Shown here piece after piece: positions 61,750-64,000 of a stretch of 64,000 nt of DNA. The notes under the pieces are model-generated. The model worked only from the letters and a program-made list of their open reading frames with translations, was not told the DNA's origin and ran no database searches. This DNA comes from Alkalihalobacillus pseudalcaliphilus (GTDB lineage: Bacteria > Bacillota > Bacilli > Bacillales > Bacillaceae_D), in contig NZ_JAQQWS010000006.1 of assembly GCF_028610675.1 (NCBI RefSeq), positions 124,001 through 188,000 of the forward strand, read 5' to 3'. How positions within the stretch are numbered: the stretch's first letter is position 1; each line of letters begins with the position of its first letter. Both the position numbers and the translations under genes were made by a program.

Positions 61750-62709
61750 TTGAACCGAAAATTAGTAGTTGTGCAAAACTTAAATACGGATTTAGCAGAT
61801 AAGTTATATCATGCATTACCAAATTGGGACATCGTTATAGGAAAAGAGCAAGGCCTTTGGGAAAACCATCTGCAAACAGCTGAGATATTAATTGGTTGGC
61901 AAAAGGATTTTTACGAAAGATTAGTTGGAACAAATCATCTAAAATGGCTGCAAAGCTGGAGTGCTGGGGTCGACTCGTATCCTTTACACTTTTTTAAAGA
62001 AAAAGATGTATTACTTACTACAGCAAATGGCGTACATAAAAACCCGATCTCCGAGACTGTTTTCGCCTTAATGCTTAGTTTGACACGCAATATCCATACA
62101 TATGTTAGAAACCAACAAAATAAAAGGTGGTTTCATGAATTTAACCAATTAGAGCTTCATGGGAAAACAATTGGCATTATCGGTGTCGGTGCTATCGGTC
62201 AAGAAATAGCTAAAATATCTAAAGCCTTTAATATGAAAGTTATTGGCGTTAGGCATAGTGGAAAATCTGCCCCCTTTATTGATAACATGTATCACCACCA
62301 TCAATTGGATGAGGTTTTGCCACAATGTGATTATGTAGTATGTGCAACACCCCTGACATCTGAGACTAAACATTCCTTTAATCGTGAACGTTTTAAACAG
62401 ATGAAAAAGTCATCATTTTTTATTAATATCGGTCGTGGGCCAGTTGTTAAAGAAGATGATTTAATATGGGCATTAGAATCAGGTGAAATAAGAGGTGCTG
62501 GTTTGGATGTTTTTGAAGTTGAGCCATTGCCTACAAGTAGTCCTCTTTGGGAAATGGAGAAAGTAATTATTACTCCTCATACTTCAGGGTCTACTGCTTA
62601 TTATAATGAGCGAGTGATTGAAGATATTTTCTTACCTAATCTAGAAGCATACTTAAAGGATGATAAGCAGTTACCTATTAATGCTGTTGATTTTGAAAAA
62701 GGATATTAA
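61750..62709 (+). CDS. D-isomer-specific 2-hydroxyacid dehydrogenase
   Basis: About 319 residues. TIGIIGVGAIGQEIAKI is the NAD(P)-binding loop; catalytic Arg in FINIGRGPVV, Glu in GLDVFEVEPL and His in VIITPHTSGS are all present. Related to glyoxylate/hydroxypyruvate reductases; the substrate cannot be fixed. The TTG at 61750 is the likely start (AAGGGTGG 5 nt upstream); the in-frame ATG at 61678 gives a non-homologous extension. Confidence 0.87.
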   Translation: MNRKLVVVQNLNTDLADKLYHALPNWDIVIGKEQGLWENHLQTAEILIGWQKDFYERLVGTNHLKWLQSWSAGVDSYPLHFFKEKDVLLTTANGVHKNPISETVFALMLSLTRNIHTYVRNQQNKRWFHEFNQLELHGKTIGIIGVGAIGQEIAKISKAFNMKVIGVRHSGKSAPFIDNMYHHHQLDEVLPQCDYVVCATPLTSETKHSFNRERFKQMKKSSFFINIGRGPVVKEDDLIWALESGEIRGAGLDVFEVEPLPTSSPLWEMEKVIITPHTSGSTAYYNERVIEDIFLPNLEAYLKDDKQLPINAVDFEKGY

Positions 62710-62717
62710 GGAAAAAG

Positions 62718-62748
62718 CAAGGGCCTTACTTTAGTAGGGTCTTTTATA
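62718..62748 (+). terminator. Terminator of the dehydrogenase gene
   Basis: AAGGGCCTTACT and AGTAGGGTCTTTT form an imperfect stem-loop with a U-run, 9 bp after the stop codon. Confidence 0.55.
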
Positions 62749-63324
62749 TGAAAGTGCCAACTTAACGATTAATTAAGCTTTGTACAGATACTGACTCAAA
62801 CCTTGGAGTATCTGCACAAAAAGAGGGTTAATGTGCAGATGCTGAGGCCAAACCTTGGCGTATCTGCACAAAGAGAGGGTTAATGTGCAGATGCTGGGGC
62901 AAAACTTCGGAGTATCTGCACAAAGGCCACTCTTCATGGATAGTTACGACTTCTTAACCTGTGGATACGTTTACAACTAGTCCTCTCCAAATATATAAGT
63001 ACGGTTTCAATCTTTAACTGGTGGCTTTTCATCCATAAACGGTTTTGAGGATTCTCACACTTTGCCGTAGCGCCTCCACTTTTTAGGAATGAGCTCGCAA
63101 GATCTTTCCTAAAAAGATTCAGTGCACCACACCACCAGCCACCAACAAAGAAGAAAGTAGTGGCGACTGTTCAAACTGTTGGCACGTTTACAACTCGAAA
63201 GCCGTCAGGAGTCGGCCTGAACAAACAGGGAGCACTGTCCTACTAAGGTCATTTATCGCAAGATGGATGACGAACTTACTTCACGGCACAAACTATCGCC
63301 GATAACTAACTTTCATACAAAAAG
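62742..63324. repeat. Dispersed intergenic repeat, long copy h
   Basis: Bounded by TTTTATATGAAAGTGCC on the left and AACTTTCATACAAAAA on the right (inverted). The right 58 bp is roughly 90% identical, in inverse orientation, to 35302-35359. It holds the tandem hairpin units at 62781-62925. This covers most of the 711-bp gap 62710-63420; no gene was found there. Confidence 0.6.
62781..62925. repeat. Three tandem 51-52-bp hairpin units
   Basis: Units start at 62781, 62832 and 62884. Each reads TGTGCAGATGCTGAGGC-like on the left and GGAGTATCTGCACAAAG-like on the right, so each can fold into a TGCAGATACT/AGTATCTGCA hairpin; units are joined by AGAGGGTTAA. Confidence 0.85.
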
Positions 63325-63420
63325 GCAATCTTTTTCCCTTCATGCTTGACTAAGGTCTAAAATCTGCACTTACCTAATAGTTTATAAATAACTGAATTGT
63401 AATGAAAGGGGTGCAGATTT

Positions 63421-63858
63421 TTGCCGATATTACTATGGAATTTATGCTTCCTTACAGTTTTGACGTTCATTTGTATGTTTTTTGTCAGTAAGAATAAAAT
63501 AAGCCTCTCGCGTTCCACCAAACATTTACACATTGTGATTATGGCTTTATGTATGATGGCTGGTTTAGCATTTGGATTAACATTTGGTCTGCTTTTTGGA
63601 CATGACCTCGTACTTTCTACGATGGTTGCATGTACAGTCGGTTTATCCATTGGTTTTCTAGTAGGAAAAGACTTTGAAAGCTTTTGTATCTTATGTGGAA
63701 CTGTTGAAGGAGTTATGGGGGGCATGATGGGAGCAATGACTGGTATGATGGTACATCAGTTTAACTCAGCCAAATGGTTGCTTCTCTATTTTGATATCCT
63801 TTTTATCATTGTGGTAATCTCGATCATTATAACGATTCATAAGGCTAAAGCTATTTAA
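63421..63858 (+). CDS. Small polytopic membrane protein, unknown function
   Basis: 145 residues, TTG start with GAAAGGGGTG upstream. About five transmembrane segments (roughly 5-20, 36-58, 62-80, 88-110, 120-140). The centre is Gly/Met-rich (GVMGGMMGAMTGMMV) and contains the pair CILCG. No signature I can name; the glycine-zipper-like helix might oligomerise. It ends 43 bp before the next plus-strand gene. Confidence 0.6.
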   Translation: MPILLWNLCFLTVLTFICMFFVSKNKISLSRSTKHLHIVIMALCMMAGLAFGLTFGLLFGHDLVLSTMVACTVGLSIGFLVGKDFESFCILCGTVEGVMGGMMGAMTGMMVHQFNSAKWLLLYFDILFIIVVISIIITIHKAKAI

Positions 63859-63901
63859 TCTGCTAAAATAGAGGAGGAGTTCTTTAGAGGAGGAGATAGA
63901 C

Positions 63902-64000
63902 ATGACAAATAACCAAACGCTCACCCAATTACAATCACAAAAAGAATTAATTTGGCTAAATCCCGATTATCAAAAGTCATCGACTCAGAAAAATCACGAA
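63902..64000 (+). CDS. Partial gene at window edge, possibly D-serine ammonia-lyase
   Basis: 33 codons run off the window. GAGGAGGAGATAGAC precedes the ATG, an excellent ribosome site. The start (MTNNQTLTQLQSQKELIWLN) ends in an L-x-x-KELIWLNP segment that resembles the N-terminus of DsdA-type D-serine dehydratases (K-x-x-x-W-x-N-P). The call rests on very few residues. Confidence 0.4.
   Translation, partial: MTNNQTLTQLQSQKELIWLNPDYQKSSTQKNHE

Overview
The window is AT-rich chromosomal DNA from a low-GC Gram-positive, spore-forming Bacillaceae species. Evidence for this: TTG/GTG starts with AGGAGG-type ribosome sites, a B. subtilis-type eps operon (epsA, B, C, G, L, M, N and E homologues), a tre operon with TreR and CcpA-type operators, bacterial nitric-oxide synthase, a CwlO-like endopeptidase, a KinB-like sporulation kinase and a CsbD stress protein. 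No rRNA, tRNA, CRISPR array or intact insertion sequence was seen. Almost every gene is on the minus strand.

Layout. 1-2.5 kb: nitrilase-family amidase, SDR dehydrogenase, csbD. 3.1-11.3 kb: a paeninodin-type lasso-peptide system split into three transcription units: (i) asparagine-synthetase-like cyclase plus precursor A1, (ii) kinase, RRE protein, protease, nucleotidyltransferase and ABC exporter, (iii) a second precursor A2 (with a proline-threonine-aspartate repeat tail) plus a GNAT acyltransferase. Both precursors were found by reading the sequence by eye; A1 begins with TTG. 11.4-29 kb: exopolysaccharide operon, transcribed towards and apparently into the lasso cyclase and A1. 29.2-32.5 kb: a divergent pair of phage tail-fibre-like genes. 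32.6-38.9 kb: thiT with TPP riboswitch, ABC-F ATPase, nos, glutathione peroxidase, cwlO. 39.4-43.6 kb: treR-treA-treP. 43.7-44.3 kb: a 51-bp minisatellite of about ten copies. 44.4-51.1 kb: aminotransferase and a linearmycin-resistance-like ABC/two-component locus. 51.2-64 kb: SpoVB-like transporter, EamA transporter with a structured leader, KinB-like kinase, heterodimeric ABC exporter, acyltransferase, AAC(6')-like acetyltransferase, 2-hydroxyacid dehydrogenase, a small membrane protein and the start of a further gene.

The most notable result is regulatory. Sixteen-bp sites with SinR geometry (GTTCTTT, 2 bp, AAAGAAC) lie exactly between the -35 and -10 boxes of both the eps promoter and the lasso kinase-operon promoter. 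Each of these promoters has a second copy 95-98 bp downstream. Further copies overlap the A2 promoter start, lie between epsB and epsC, and lie upstream of the KinB-like kinase. I infer that matrix polysaccharide, a phosphorylated lasso peptide and possibly entry into sporulation share one repressor, so the lasso peptide would be made by matrix-producing cells.

Both precursors end in Ser, the residue that PadeK-type kinases phosphorylate. Both lack an acidic residue at core positions 7-9 if cut at the usual place, so ring size or cleavage site is unusual. Intergenic gaps carry a dispersed family of hairpin-forming repeats bounded by TTTTGTATGAAAGTT-like ends.
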